From Neospora caninum Liverpool (taxonomy: Eukaryota > Apicomplexa > Conoidasida > Eucoccidiorida > Sarcocystidae): 64,000 nt of DNA. The stretch is from assembly GCF_000208865.1 (NCBI RefSeq), contig NC_018397.1, positions 1,736,001-1,800,000 on the forward strand. The letters are read 5' to 3'. A program made the position numbers and the translations under genes. The notes below the pieces were generated by a model. That model did not search any database and was not told the DNA's origin. It saw only the letters and a list, made by a program, of their open reading frames with translations. Position 1 is the stretch's first letter; every line of letters begins with the position of its first letter. This document shows, piece after piece, positions 21,597 to 47,201 of the stretch.

Positions 21597-24363
21597 TGCA
21601 TGTACATGTTAAGTGTGTCTTTTTTGTATCTCTTTCAGTGGTGGGGTGTAGATTTTTCGGAGAAATGCAGAGATGTGGAGGCATTCGCATGTAATCACCT
21701 TGTGTGCAAGCGTCTCTGTGAACCCTAAACGGCTGGTATCGTGCTTCGTCCGGCGGCGCGCTGTGTCTCCAGAGCGCCTTCGCCTACGCCAAATTTCAAT
21801 CGCGGGTCTCTCGGCAAACCCCGATGGCGGCTGTGACTCTCAGAAAACAGAGACAGTGGAAGAAAATGTCTCGCCAACAGAGGAAAAAGCCCAGATGAGA
21901 CAGAGCGCATCCGAGCTCCCTGCGCGACTGCTGGCTTTGTCGGCGAAAGCTGTCTTCAGACTGTGGTTGGAAAGCAGCTCAAACACATTTCGCCGCCGAA
22001 ACCTTTCTACAAATGTCTAACTGCAGACCTATGCATACTTGCCCAAGAGCTGTGATAGAACAGTGAACGTAGACCGAACCTATCCGTCTCTGAGAGCCGC
22101 TTTTTTTTATGCGAAAGCGGAAGAACAAATGAGGGCAAGGGGAAAACCGGGTTGCTGGTTTTGCGTCGATAAAGAGAGGACGCACGCGGACGATTCGCAT
22201 GACGAGAGGGGCTCTCGATGCTGTTTCCTCCGAAAAAACCAGACAGACGACAGCGTTTGAGGAGGTACGTACACCTTCCTCGGGCCATTCCGTTTCATGA
22301 ACGGGTTTTTGTTGGAGACAGAAGGGCCAGGAAAGAAGTGTTCGCGTCGGCATGCACCTTTTTCGCATTCCGCGAAAAAAAGGCGCACGCCTCGATTAGG
22401 CATCGCATTCGACAAAAAGCGGGTTGCTCCGTTAAAACGGGTGAAAAGTGCATGCCAGGCCTGGACTGGATCCGCCTCTTTTTTGCCTCCAAAGAGCGAA
22501 AGAAGGCGTCCACTGTAGGCTCCGCAGGAATTGGCGTCAGGGGCATCCCGTGGGATTTCAAGCCTTTTCCAGGGCTTTCTATTCTTGTGAAAAGCTAACG
22601 AACGGCCCTCGAATGCTAGGTCGTTTCGGACGCTTGTCTCTTTGCTCAGAAATAGGAACAAGGAGATTCATTCTGTTCTGCGCATTTCGCTGTCTCGATG
22701 CTCAGTTTGGTCGACTGAAAACATGTGGGAAAACGCGTGCTCACACCGCACACACGGCAAGGAGACGTCAAACGCTTGTCGATGGAAACTGCTCACAAGC
22801 AATGCAGGAGGTGAAACAAAGACCCACAAACGCGGTTTCTCCCCCTGACAGAGCAGTCCTTCTTTCATGAAGAGTCTCACGGACACCGTCGTTTCCCCCT
22901 TTTCTGCATCCTTTTCGTGATCCAGTGGGATGAAGTTCTCCGTTTCTCTTTCTCTGTGCTCTGTTTCTGCTCGTCCCTCGCCGCCCTCGAAGGGACGAAG
23001 AAGTCTTGCGCTCCTCACAGAAAGCTAAGTCGATGGGTTGGAACCTTCTGCCGCACAAGGCCGATTCTTCTGGTACTCCGCAGAGAGTCCAGCAATCATC
23101 CATCACACATAGGAAAGATCGACGTGTGGAGAGACACTTTGCAAATGCAGAAGAAAAAGGTCTTCGCAAAGAAACTCGCGGACACTTTTCTACACCTGGA
23201 TTCACAAAAAAAAACAAAGAAATCTATAGACTTATTTATGTATGCAGATGCAGAGGATTTGTTAAAGAAGCTTGCATGCATGCGTTTCCGGTCACTGGTC
23301 TCTCTGGGGAAGAAGACAACCAGGTTTCTGCTTTCGCACCCCGCGGCAATCCATTTTGGACCAGACGCGGGTCGCACACATTCCGCGACTTCCTCCGCAA
23401 CGCTGCCGCATCTTTTGCTCCCTGCATCTTTTGATGCATTTTGACGCATGCTTACTACCTGTGCTCATACATATATATTATATATATATATATGTCGCAG
23501 TTCCTACATATACGCCTTTTTGTGTGAAAAAATATAGATCTATCACTCCACATCCGGATATCTACGTGTAGAAAAAGCTTACTACCTGTGGCTAGAAGTA
23601 TAGTTTCTGTATATGCCTAGATGTATGTATGAAGTGATGCGTCTCTGTGGTGTGCGAAAAAGTACGTACATCATGCGTCCACATTGAAGGGGTTTGGAAA
23701 ACAAACTGTCAACTGGGGTGCTCTTCTTACGTGCTAGTGTGTAACGAGCACGTGTGCACGACTTGGTTACAATGAACAAGGGGCGGGAAGCTGCAAGTGC
23801 AAGGCAAAAGCGCTCTGTTCTTGTTCGACCAGAAACTTTCGTTTCCTGGAAGGGCGCCCTTGCCCGACAGATGCCTACTTTGTGCATCTGCCGATGAAAC
23901 TTTCCGCTCATGGCAATCTGAGAACCAGTCAGTTCGCTCTGCGCAACTCCCGTGACACCACAGAGTCCTGGAGTCGGCCAGAGAGGCTCGTGGGCGATCC
24001 ATAAGCCTGAAGCTCTCAACTTGTGGAGAAAATGTGAAACAAAGCCTGTTTCACTGTCGTGTTCGCCTCTCAAGAGGAAGCGAAAACAAATTTCTCTTGT
24101 GGCAACCGAAAAAGCGACACTCCGGCTATACAGAGCGCTGTGGTTACTTTTTTCTCAAACTGGCGCGTGCGAGAACAACTCAGTCGTTTCGTTCTCGTCT
24201 CTCGCTGCCTCCGTTTGTCAAATATGTCCCTAGATTCGCAACAAAGTTTCTCTGGAAGGCGTCTCGCGTTTTGTTAGTTTTATCATGCAGGCTGTTCCAG
24301 GTCCACAAAAACAGAGCCGGCGAGTGGGGGAGCACTCACGGCGAAAAAAATCCGAAAGAAAAC

Positions 24364-36683
<12,320 letters not shown>

Positions 36684-39600
36684 TTTCACGCGGAATAGGT
36701 CAACGAGGACCGCCTGTTGCGCGGAGCCGTCTCGCCTGGGAGCAGAGAGGCTTTCGGCTATCGCTGCTGACGCGCGTGCCTGTCAGTTCCCAGTCCTGTG
36801 AGCGCGAGACGGGCCAGTGATACGACGGCGCGAGACGAAGTCGAGCGACGAGGACGCAAGGCGCGGATATGAGCGAGTTCCAGGGGAGAGACGACGAAGG
36901 GGAGGCGAGACAAAAGAATCTGCCGCGCGCTCGCGAGGACAAGGAGCGCGAGCGAGCGAGAAAGGACGACTGGAGAGCTTCGTGCGGACAAGAAAGACGT
37001 GAGAGGATATCGGCGCCGGAAACGACAGCGTCCAAATACCGTTCCGGCGGGAGAGGGTGGAGGGTCAGAGACACGCCTCCGAAAGGGTGGGAGAAAGCAA
37101 AACGGCGAAGTGAGAGGACAGAAACGAGGACACACAGACGAACGCGTCCTCCGCAGGGACTGGTGGGAGAAGAGGGACAAGAACCGTAAAAGGCAATATC
37201 GCGGAAACCTGGAAAGCAGAGGAAGACGGACCTGTGTTGCTTGAGGACGAATACCGCGCGTGATCGCAGAAGGGACTCTTAAAAGCGCACCACGGAGAGA
37301 TGACAGGGAAAAAACGAGACGCCACGAAGAGAGCGGCCTCGGAAAGAAGCGCAACGGGGACTGCGGCCAACTGTTCCCGTTTTTGGACTGAGCACACGAG
37401 AACCCCTCGCTGCCTGGAGTGCTATCCCACTGCGCTCTTTGCAGCCGTGTAAGTTGGCGGCGATCAGTACACACACCGGCGAGCGGTCGCCGAACCAATG
37501 TGTGCACGGCCCGTCTACGTGCGGCGTCTTTCGAGGAAGACCTGACAGACACGCCGTTGCCTCGCCTCAGCGGTGAAGCAGCACGGAACGGTGACTGAGA
37601 CTGCACAGGAACGCCTGGCTGTACGCGTCAATCCACAGGAGCTGAACCGAACCGAAGAGCCATGAGCGGGACAGGACAGAGAAAGATCGGTGGATGAGGT
37701 GGGAGACACAGTACCATTCTTTTTTCCAAGTTATCGCGTACGGAGCGACACATGCGAATTTGCCTCGGCGCACGGCCCTTTGCAGCCTCTACCCATTCGA
37801 CGACGAAACTCTCGCCGAATGCCTCGCCAAAATCGGAATCAACCGAATGACCACCGGGACGGCGCGTCCTCTGAACTCAAGAGCCTCTTCTCTCCAGCCC
37901 CGTTCTGCTTCGAAGGCACATGCAATCGCTCCTCTCGAGTGCTTCCGCTAGGGAAAACGAAAAGAAACGGCACACGCAAATGCCCGTGCATGCAGGATCG
38001 CGTCGCAGAAACCCGACGGCAGACAACGCGGCAAGTAGCTGCCGTGCTCCGTCGTGCGAGGAAAAAGGCGTTCGCCACACACGCAGATGGAGGAGCTCGT
38101 TTTGAGAGAAAACGAAAGCGTCCCGTATATGAGGCGGGGAGAAGCTCGCACTCCGGCGGAGACAGCCTACGAGACGCCTGGTGACGGCGAAAACGGATGG
38201 GGGAAACAGGAGAGAAGGGGTATGGAAACAGGGGGAAACGGCGACAGGATTGAGTGAAAATGCGAAGGTGACATTGGGCCTGGGGAACCCCAGCGGGAAA
38301 TGTGCCTCACGAATACCGAAAGGATGAGAGATGAATGCGCGGAAACGGGACGGGCGTCGGCATCCACACAGGCGCAGGCTTTTGGAAATGCACAACCATA
38401 CATGCATGCGCAGGTACAAAACACAGACTTCTGCATGTATATATGGGGAAACGCCTAGGGAAACTGTAGAGGTAAAAGGTGCCGTGCAAAAAAGCGAACT
38501 GCTACTGCAAGAGACTCTCGGCGTTGTTGCGCTGGAGGGGGGAACCACCACGCGAAAGTGGCGCAACCAAACGAAACAGCTTACCAATCGGTACACAGAA
38601 AAAAAAGCACCTGGGAACTACGAAAAAACGAGGCGGAGGAGAAAGCATGGGGAAAAAAGAGCGACGGAGTTGGGTGGGGAAAAGCTCCGAGGACCTATGT
38701 GACCAACCGAGAGCGATCGAAAAGGGGGAGCTGCGCCCCGGAGGGAACAGAATTTTTTCTGAGAGTGAACGCGAGGAAAAGCGTTAGTGACTCCTGGGAT
38801 GATGAAAAGTGGTATGGAAAAGCAAAAAAACCAGGAAAATGTGCCACACAGTGAGGACACTCGTTTCGTCTCAGATGCATATTCGCGGTAACAACACGTG
38901 CGAAAAAGGAACGACTTTTGTACTGCGCGACATCGAAACCGTAATTTTCACTGCAGCGTGTCCTGAATCGTCCACTATCCCAGAGCACTGCGGGGCTCGT
39001 TTTTCTTCCCTGGGCCTTCTTTAGCGAAAAGCCATCGTTTGGCGAGACAAGAAAAGAGAAGGAAGCCTCGAAAGGGCGGTCTCCCTCGCAAAAGAGCCGC
39101 ATGACCGGGGTAGAGGGACGCCGCGTCTAAAACCCCCCTCTTCTTCTCTCAGCAGCGCGCGCCCAAGCGCAGAGGACGACGGGACCACCACAGACACCAC
39201 ATTTGCGATTTGCCGAGCGGAGCGATGCGGCGCCTTTCCAGAATATGTCTTGCTTGTTCGTGAAAACACCCGCGCCGCACAGAAGACCCAAACTTTTTGG
39301 GATGACTCTGAAAAACCAGCTGGGCAAAAACCCAGTTGCGCTGCTTGAAAAGACGTCGCAGGTGTCCCCGAAGTGCTGCACCGTTTTGGGAGAACGCTGC
39401 GCTGTGTACCGAAATCAGATGCGCGGGAGGCAACGCAAAGTGAGTTCCATTTGTCTTCTTCCCCAATTTCTCTCTCACGCTTACTTCCTCTGGTCAAGCA
39501 GCAGAGGGGGCCCCAGCGAAAAATTGGCCCAAACATAGAAAGCTGCTTCTGTCTGGCTTCTTGGACCCCGTTTCAAGGGGATTGGGCGCGGTGGGGAGCC

Positions 39601-39719
39601 GCCTGGTCCACATCTTTGGAAGCATCCCTCAGCACAGCGGGCCTCTCCTAGAAGAAACACAAACCCTTTTTCGCGAGCTTTCGCTCTCCAGGAAGAAGCA
39701 CTTGCCGATTTTGAGGCAA

Positions 39720-40052
39720 GTTGAAGATACCCTCTTCCGCTTCGCTCACAGTGACAAGCTTGAAACCCTCGATAGACACCCGCATGACTGACGATTGGCG
39801 GTCATCGGAAGCACGCAGACGAACAGTAACACTGCAGATTGCCGAAGTCGGCAGAAGCACTGAATGGTCGCCAGTTGTAAAGGTTTCGAAGGAAAGAGGC
39901 AGCCCGCCAGTCGACGACGGGGAAACAGTCCGCAGGGTTGCAAACAGCCATTGCTCCAGCAGAGCTAAAGTCGTTATAGTTTGCGTGTAGAATTCCGCGC
40001 CGCTTTTGACAGAGCAGAGTTCCACGCAGCCCACCATTTTAGTTGATGACGA
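39720..40052 (-). pseudogene. Exon-like segment resembling the last MMSDH exon
   Basis: After a good acceptor (CCCTTTCACTGCAG) a minus-strand frame includes KSGAEFYTQTITT. The true last exon of the dehydrogenase gene 2.2 kb upstream reads [15 protein letters not shown]. The two DNA stretches also share TGCGTGGA, GAATTCTACAC and ATAACGAC in the same order. Downstream the frame stays open (LLPTSAICSVTVRLRASDD, then SVMRVSIEGFKLVTVSEAEE) without resembling the dehydrogenase. It may be a decayed duplicate of the terminal exon, or an exon of another minus-strand gene with a chance match. Confidence 0.35.
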
Positions 40053-41902
40053 TCTGCAGTGAAAGGGACTTGGGCACATGCGTCGTCACCGGAGAGTCAG
40101 CAGGTGAACTCAATGGACGGGACACGAGCAGTATCCACACACACACGGAGTGTCATGTTCCTCAGACTCAGACCACACACAGCCGGATTGTCCAGTTACT
40201 CAGGCAGTTTCACGGACGTATTCACAATTGACATGGACCACCAAGCAGCAACTCCTCCGACAAAAACTGACTGTTGTCAGGAGCAAGAGGTTGCGCTGCT
40301 CTGGGAAAGAATGGCCGTGTCACACCACTGGAACGCAAGTAAAATATCACACCGGCAAAATAGGTTTTTGCTTACGTCCTGAAGAGCTGTGGTATATTCA
40401 GCGTACAGAAGGTGAGAAAAGTGTGATCTAATGTGGCAGTTGGCCGCTCTCACTTGCCCGAGTCCGAACGTTACTACCTTCTTTGTGGAGTAGACATACC
40501 ACAGAATCGCTTGTCTTGTTTCGGGGCAACACAATCCGGATTTCTCTGCGAGTCTGACTCTTCCTTTTTCGCCGTTTTCCTGCATGCATGTTACGCATCG
40601 ACATCGAGAGGTGTTTCTCTCCTCTGGAGTGCTGCGAAAACTTCAAGTCCGCTTGTGCGAGACTTAAACGAACGCGTGGCCACCAAATGGTTCTGCTTTC
40701 CCTCCCAGACGACAGCGTCAGGTGTGGCCTGCCTCTCAGTTGCGTTGCGATGCCACGAATCGCAAGTGGCCACCGGAACAAATGTGATGAACCCGCTTTC
40801 TTGCGTCGCCTTCAGGGCTGATCACGTCATTTCTTCCGTGGTGCTAGTGGGGGGAGAGATTTGCATCATCAGTTCTTCATTCTCCCCACCTCCGTGTAAC
40901 AAGAGATGTGCCACGCTAGGGCATTCCATTGTTGAATACGGGATTCTCGAGGATCGACGCCAGTCTCATTCCTCGGTTATCGTGGTTTTCTATGAGATGC
41001 TTTTTTCTTCAATGAACTTGCGGAAGAAAGGAAACGTCAAGCGATTGTGGAGACACAGACCGCATTTTAGTCGTCAGGTGGCAACTCACTATCTAAATTG
41101 TAAAGGTCTTGACTTCATCACCTCCAACGAACCAGGCACTTTGAAACGGTGATACTGAGGCCACATTCCTACAAATAAGACAGGCTGGTGACGTCATCGC
41201 TGACCGTCGCCTCAGGTAGCTTCCTGCAGAATCTACGGTGAAGTGGGGCTGTTCGTGGATGTGTTTTAAGGTCGCGACGCTGTGTTGCTCAAAAGTGGTT
41301 GGCGGTGGCCGCTCGCAAGTATACCCGTGTAGCAAGTGTTTCGTCATGCGCCAGATGATGCTCTCCCTAGTCTTTTCTGCATTGCCTTTCCAGTATAGCA
41401 GCTGCGTCAATACGACTACACAGCAGTGTTTCTGGCTGTCGGTGGTCCAGCGCCGCCCTTCCACGTGTTCTCGTCCCTGGCGACATCTTTCATAACGGAT
41501 GCGTCGTGTCTACAGCTTCGTACCGGGCATTACAAGTGTGTTCCATTAACAACAAACATGCGACTGCCACGCGATTGGTGGCATTGCTGCGGACGGTTGC
41601 ACTTTATGAGTCCTGCTGCCTACACTGTGAAATCGTGCGTCGCTGGGGGCCAGTCCTGACGAAGGCGAAACACTCTATTCCGTAGCGGCTAGGTCGGAGG
41701 TGGACGGCGACCTCGGTGGAAGGCTCGCTATGAGGGCATTGGGTAGGATTGCGTGGACTACGACTCGCTGGCACAAAGGCGAGTACGAGGGAGCGGGCGA
41801 GCGATAGGCTGCTGTGTCTACTGCCGTACATCTCGCAACAGAAAGCCCAACACGTGCCGGGTTCCTGCCCCTACAACCATTTGTTGTGTTGCCCATACTG
41901 AG

Positions 41903-42035
41903 ACACTTGAAATCACGTTTGGCCCGATCACGTTCGATGCTCCTTTTCCCGGCAAGACTCCCCACAAGACCGACTGTATAACTTTAAGAAACAATGGTTC
42001 ACGTACAGTCGCCGTGCAAATGCACACTGGTCGCT
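41903..42035 (+). CDS. Candidate beta-strand-rich exon
   Basis: Open frame reading LEITFGPITFDAPFPGKTP, then ITLRNNGSRTVAVQMHTGR, ended by a strong donor (CGCT|GTGAGT). The alternation of hydrophobic and polar residues and the F-G-x-I / L-R-N-N-G pattern resemble an immunoglobulin-like (ASH/MSP-type) strand set. No neighbouring exon was found, so this is only a lead. Confidence 0.2.
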
Positions 42036-42157
42036 GTGAGTGAACATAGAACGTCAGTCTTTTCTGGCAATCAGTTCCCCACCATTTAACGGATCCTGTG
42101 GGTGGTGCAGTCGTCGCATTTTCACTCGGTGAACCGGCATGCAGCCGGAACATGTGA

Positions 42158-45100
42158 CTAGTTGCTCCCTCTCCACTGTGTCGTTATTGTTTTGGTCCTT
42201 GTGTAGAATTCTGCTCCCATTTTGCCGTTGAAGTGAAGCGCTCCACGCATGCTGTTGTTCCAGCCGGTGAATGAGAAGCTTGCAAGGGGAAGAGGTATCG
42301 GCACATTTATCCCGACCTTCGCAGCAGACAGGCAAGCATCATGGGAGGACGGCGATTGGGACACAGGCAACAAACTCAGTGGCGCTCGACACGCCCGGAG
42401 GCCGCACCGTGGGATTGGCTACTCAAGAAGCTAAAGTCACATTCAGAGCGAATGTGAAGACTGTGCCTACTCACCTGCCCGACAGCGACAGCCTGCTGGA
42501 ACGAGCGAGCTGTGGAGCCACTCTGTGTGAAAATAGCCGTGCCATTCCCCTGAACCAGCAGGAAGAAATACGTCGACGAAAGCTGTGCCTCTCTGGCACC
42601 GTGCCGACTCGCGAGACGCGTCAATTTCCTTTCGCTTCACAGCAAATCGACGGGTGTGTCAAAGCGGGCTCAGAAGCGATAGCAGCTGGGGAGAACCAGA
42701 AGAGGATAGGAACAAAGGGCTCTGCTCTTTACTTTTTGTGTGGGCAAATCCTGACTCACATATTTGTTGGTGTTCACGAGGTCCACCGCCTGTTGAAGAG
42801 AATTGACCTTCTTAACGCATAGAACCGGCCCGAAAAGTTCCTCCTGGGCAAAAGACAAACACACCCGCCAGGACAGAAGGCTCACTGTACAGTGTGTTGA
42901 ACCTGACCACATACTATTCCGGAACGAGAATATTCGTCTAAGGATTCCTACGTGCATAGTCCTATGCCTCTTTCGTCATTCGAATCAGAGAAGGTATCGA
43001 ATCTTTCTTTTCCTGCATCTGAAGACAATGAACCAGCAGTTTTTCTGCAGCAGCGGGTGTGACACCAAGCAATCGATACAGTTACTGTATCAGTCAGGTG
43101 CTGAAAACTTGTAAGATTAGTACTTTGTCTCTTCCGTCTGCTGTGAAACGATGGTGCCATTCTCTTAGAAGCCGAGTTCTCTCACGAGCGCCGCAAGGTG
43201 CTGTGGAGGATTTCCCTTGTCTGAGGAGTACCTTGTAGGCGGTGATGTCCAGATGAGGAATCTCAAGTACTGTCGGACCAAGAAAGTTGCCGTTGGGGAG
43301 GCCTTCTACGACCGGATGAAGGCCGTCGAGGACCAGCTTTGCGCCCTCGCGAATGCTCTGCTTCACCGCCGCCTTGACTCGAAGCTTCGATTCCTTGGAA
43401 ATCAACGGCCCAACTTTGACGCTCGGGTCGTTGCCGGCGCCAACTGAGTAGAAAAGGCGGAGAATGACTATTATCACGGGGTATAGGTGCTCTCTTTAAT
43501 CCGATTGTGCCTGCCAAACAAAGTACCCTGCGAGTGTGGTGATTTTCGTCTACCCGATAGCGCAGATAGCCTAACGGCGGCCGACAGGTGAAACTGGGCA
43601 GGTGTTCTTATCACCCCGCATAGAGTATCAATCCGTTAACATTTGAAGCTAGACTTGGGGAACGAGACTGTGTCTTGTTGAGGACGGTCTGATGTGACTG
43701 GCACCTTCAAATCGACGGAGAAATCAAGAGCGAACACGCCGGAAATATAAGACAGGAGATAGTGTGGCAGGACTACGACGGGAAGGATTTCTTTTGGTGT
43801 CCTGCCCCCCCCCTGCAGTGAGAGACCAAGAGAAGTCACGACAGGGGCGCAGAGAAACAGCCCGTCAGTATTGAATTTTGAGGCATTGGTGACCTGCCTT
43901 TTAAAGCACTTGCACGGAGGAGGAGGTCTTCCAACCAGTTTCCGGCGTCGCCAACCAATAGCACCACTGAAATGGACATGCAGCGCTGGCCTGCTTCGCC
44001 GAAAGCCGCAGTTACAACTCCATTGAGAGCTTCTTCCTTGTCTGCGTCTGCGTTTTCCACACCGTCGCAGGGATGTGAACATGTAATGCGAAGACATTGA
44101 TGACTCCGTGTGACTACATAGAGCACTTTGTACTAGTGGCATTGATTATTGTTTGCAGCATTAAACGCATTTATCCGTGTGTTCAAAACGCCTGAAGCCC
44201 CAGTGGAGCGAACCCAGCTCCCGTGCAGTGGTCAGGGTGCGGCAGTGGGGCGTGAGCTGTTCCAGCTTTCGAAGGGCACACTCTAACAGGGAAGTGGAAT
44301 CAGGACGTGTTCTGTGGTGTAAAGTTGAAGGGGGGATCTTCAGGGGCCAGATAACTTGAAAGGTACATACCTGGCATGACAACTGCATGGTTTTTCGCCC
44401 CCATGTTGCATTGAGCGCGTTTCCCGGACTCTCCGCACAGCTTGTAAATATGTTCGCCTGGTAAAACGCAGTGACAAACTCGGGAACTTCGTTTTCCCGC
44501 CTGACGTTCTCAGCCCGCCGAGCAATGGCAACCATCAGTCATTTAGGGAGTGGCTCAGGAGAAGGCCTTGTTGCTCTCAGACCACTGCGAGTTTAGAAGC
44601 CTCAGTTCCCACCTGGGCTCATCTAGGCCATGCGGGGATTCCTCTATAGGTTCCTGCGCTTTACAACCGGGCAAACAACGTAGCTCTCCTAGACACTTGC
44701 CTGCTTTGTTGCTGCCTACGAACGAAACCGCAGCGACGTCAGGATCCATGCAGAGAATGTTTGCCGTCCGAGCGTCTCCGTGCTGAATAAGGAAAACCCT
44801 TCGAAACCACAGACGTCGTCTGCGCGAAGACCTGATGCTTATTCACACCCGCTGCCACGTAGAAGCCAGGAGTGCCGCCATTCAGGACTTACCCCCCCCA
44901 TCCGGGTTCCAGAGCGGGAGTACACAACACAGACGCTAAAGCCATGCTCTGAAAAAGTGACTTCCCGTGCTTCAGAAGCTGGTGCCAACGGAGCTGTTCA
45001 GGAACAACATCATAATATACATATAAGAAAGCAAGCAGAGAAGAGCAGTGTTCCTGAATTGCTACTTGGCATCTAATACCTGTATTACATTTAATCAGTG

Positions 45101-47201
45101 GTTCTGTCGAGGTGCATTGCCAAATATGTTTTGCCTTCACTAGTTCGGTCTAAAAACGGTTACCAAAAAATTTGTAAGCCCATCCTGGAAACACAGCCGA
45201 AAATTCTTGTGCGGAGGCTTCGCTAAGGGAGAACAAAATGCAGCACTCCGATAGGGGCATCACTCAAAAAGAGGCACGCTTGAATAAGTACTCTTCGGCC
45301 TACCACAACGTTAACAACACCTTTCGGCCAGCCAGCTTCTTGAACGAAACTCATGAGCTTTGTTGCCGCCAGCGGAGTCCTTTCGGACGGCTTTAGCAAG
45401 AATGTGTTTCCAGCTAAACAGGCGATTGGAAACATCCATAGTGGAATCTGCGAGGCACCATAATTCGGAGAATCATTTTAGAGCACTCGTGATTTACTTT
45501 GAAGTAGCGCCTAATACTCGTCCTGCAAACTTCTAGCCGCTAGACATGCTCATGACCCACCATGAACAGAAGTGGGGCTCGTCTGCTCGTAACCAACGCG
45601 TTACATCAACATGCCAACCCCCGAGCAGACAGAACAAAGAACACCGCATGTCGTGACGCACATCGACTGGCATACAAACACTGCGGCCACTCTCTACAGA
45701 TACACGCCCTACCAGATTGACACAAGGAGATCCGGACAATGGAAGGCACGGCATATTTTCCATCCTACCATGGCGGGGAAATTGAAAGGTGTGATGCCGG
45801 AGCAGACGCCAAGTGGGAGCTTGTATGTGAAGCAGTCCATACCCTCTGCTATGTCATGCAAATTATCGCCTCGCAGGAAAGAAGAAGCTGATAACGTCTC
45901 TTCTACAGCTTCGATTCCACGCCTGACTTCACCTCGTGCATCGCAAAGCGTCTTCCCATGTTCTGAGCATAACACATTTTCAATTGGTTCATGAATCATC
46001 GACCCAATCATTCACACCCCATTCGCTGTGCGACCATGAAGGCCTGTAGTCTGATGATAAAACTCGTATTTCGTGCGTACCTCGTGTGATGATGTTAGCA
46101 AGGTCTTCCTGTCCGTTTTCCAATGCGTGCAAGAAGGAGAGTAGAAACTTCTTCCTTTTAGCCAGGCTCATCTGCTGCCATCCTGTTTGCGCGGCGTGGC
46201 AGCTTCGGATTGCTGAATGGACTTCGGCGTCCGAGGGCTGCGGGTTCACTGCCAGCAGGTCCTGATTAATATCAACAGCATCAAGAAGCACGAAGTTGCG
46301 CAACCCCGTGCAAGCTCCCAGATGTCACACGTTGCAGGGTACATTCAAGCTGATAAAAACTAAAGGCTGAGGCGCTCGTCATAGCGTGAAAATGGCTTCG
46401 TGTTCCGACGGGGGGTAGACGCGTCTTGCTCACGATTTCCGTTATCTTCGAGGTATTGGCTCGCTTCTGCTGCCGACCAGCCACAGCTGAAATTCAGTAA
46501 AGTTGTTCAAAATTGTAGCAGTGAAATTAACTGGACACTTTCGGACCCTATAGATGGGACATGTGTTCCCCTTAGTTGGTGAAACGTCTCCGCGACTAGT
46601 GGCAGGAACTAGAGTCAAGGCGAAAGTCATCCACAGGTTCAGCCTATACGCTAAAGAGCGGAAGCACCTTCGCAAAGGAGAAACGGGACGATAGAGTGTC
46701 TGTCGTCACTGTTCAGCTGGTAGCCCGTCCCCAGTTTCTGCCGGTGGTGTGCACAGTTGTTACAGTTCGCCCTAGGTTCAGTTACTTTTTGCATGTTATT
46801 TATCCCATGCCTACGTTGGTTGACGGGCAGTGTACGAGGTGAACCCGATCCTTATCGGCGATGTTTGTTTTGCTCGTAACAAACTTGTTGTCTATGAACA
46901 TGGGGACTTTTCCCTCTTTCATGAAAGGAATCAGTGACCCTAGGCTTGTGGACATGGCTCTCGTTCCCAGATGACGATGATTAAAAGGTACGGTTTCATG
47001 TCTCCAGAAAGATGTAAGAAGGCGACCATTTGAAGGCAGAACTGGTTCCAGCGTCAACACCTTGCAAAATTTTGCTTGAGAGGAAACTTGAGAGACAGCT
47101 GGAAAAGTCACACGGCCAATGAAAGGGCGGTGACGAGTGAGAGAGCAACAGCCACGCATTGCACCGGCAGGACGTGCCCGGTGCGAAGTAGATGCCCACA
47201 T
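42158..47201 (-). CDS. MMSDH: Methylmalonate-semialdehyde dehydrogenase (acylating), mitochondrial, complete
   Basis: CoA- and NAD-dependent ALDH6 enzyme that turns methylmalonate or malonate semialdehyde into propionyl- or acetyl-CoA in valine, thymine and propionate metabolism. Eleven exons join in phase: 46815-47201, 46081-46261, 45769-45962, 45304-45447, 44701-44782, 44371-44457, 43898-44047, 43232-43443, 42760-42843, 42475-42549, 42158-42316 (1,755 nt, 584 residues). The first ~85 residues are Arg/Ser-rich with few acids, a mitochondrial presequence. Family motifs in order: [82 protein letters not shown] (catalytic Cys), [52 protein letters not shown]. Introns 5 and 7 have GC donors; no GT alternative keeps the frame. 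The start is the first ATG of the exon; a second Met 14 codons on (MRGCCSL) is also possible. Confidence 0.93.

Larger units (their letters stand above)
17300..24363. other. Region with scattered plus-strand exon candidates, no resolved gene
   Basis: Open plus-strand frames with nearby splice-like sites occur at 19844-20020 (SSYINAVLAHKPIRRRHEGE), 20291-20490 (EFDSSGVFAPTSAS and a following Ala-rich run), 21255-21395 (ends with an AGCAG|GTGAGG donor) and 21773-21898 (a basic tail reading LRKQRQWKKMSRQQRKKPR then stop, in one of several open frames). They could form one gene, but I could not join them in a consistent phase. 22-24.3 kb, downstream of the PKG stop, shows nothing beyond its likely 3' UTR. 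Confidence 0.3.
36684..42157. other. PKG upstream region and unresolved DNA
   Basis: 36684 to ~39 kb is GC-rich with overlapping Arg/Ser-rich frames on both strands (for example - 36758..37606, + 38331..38702) and no recognisable domain; it most likely holds the PKG promoter and leader. From ~39.5 kb the DNA changes character (fewer microsatellites, lower GC). Minus-strand exon-like pieces occur at 39720-40052 and ~40380-40480 (reads SHLLYAEYTTALQD before a GTAAGC donor). A plus-strand piece lies at 41903-42035. None could be joined into a gene. Confidence 0.35.

Noticed and set aside
40433..41152. 239-codon plus-strand frame
   Set aside because: It opens with GTG and has no early ATG, no domain, and competes with minus-strand exon-like pieces; not enough to call a gene.
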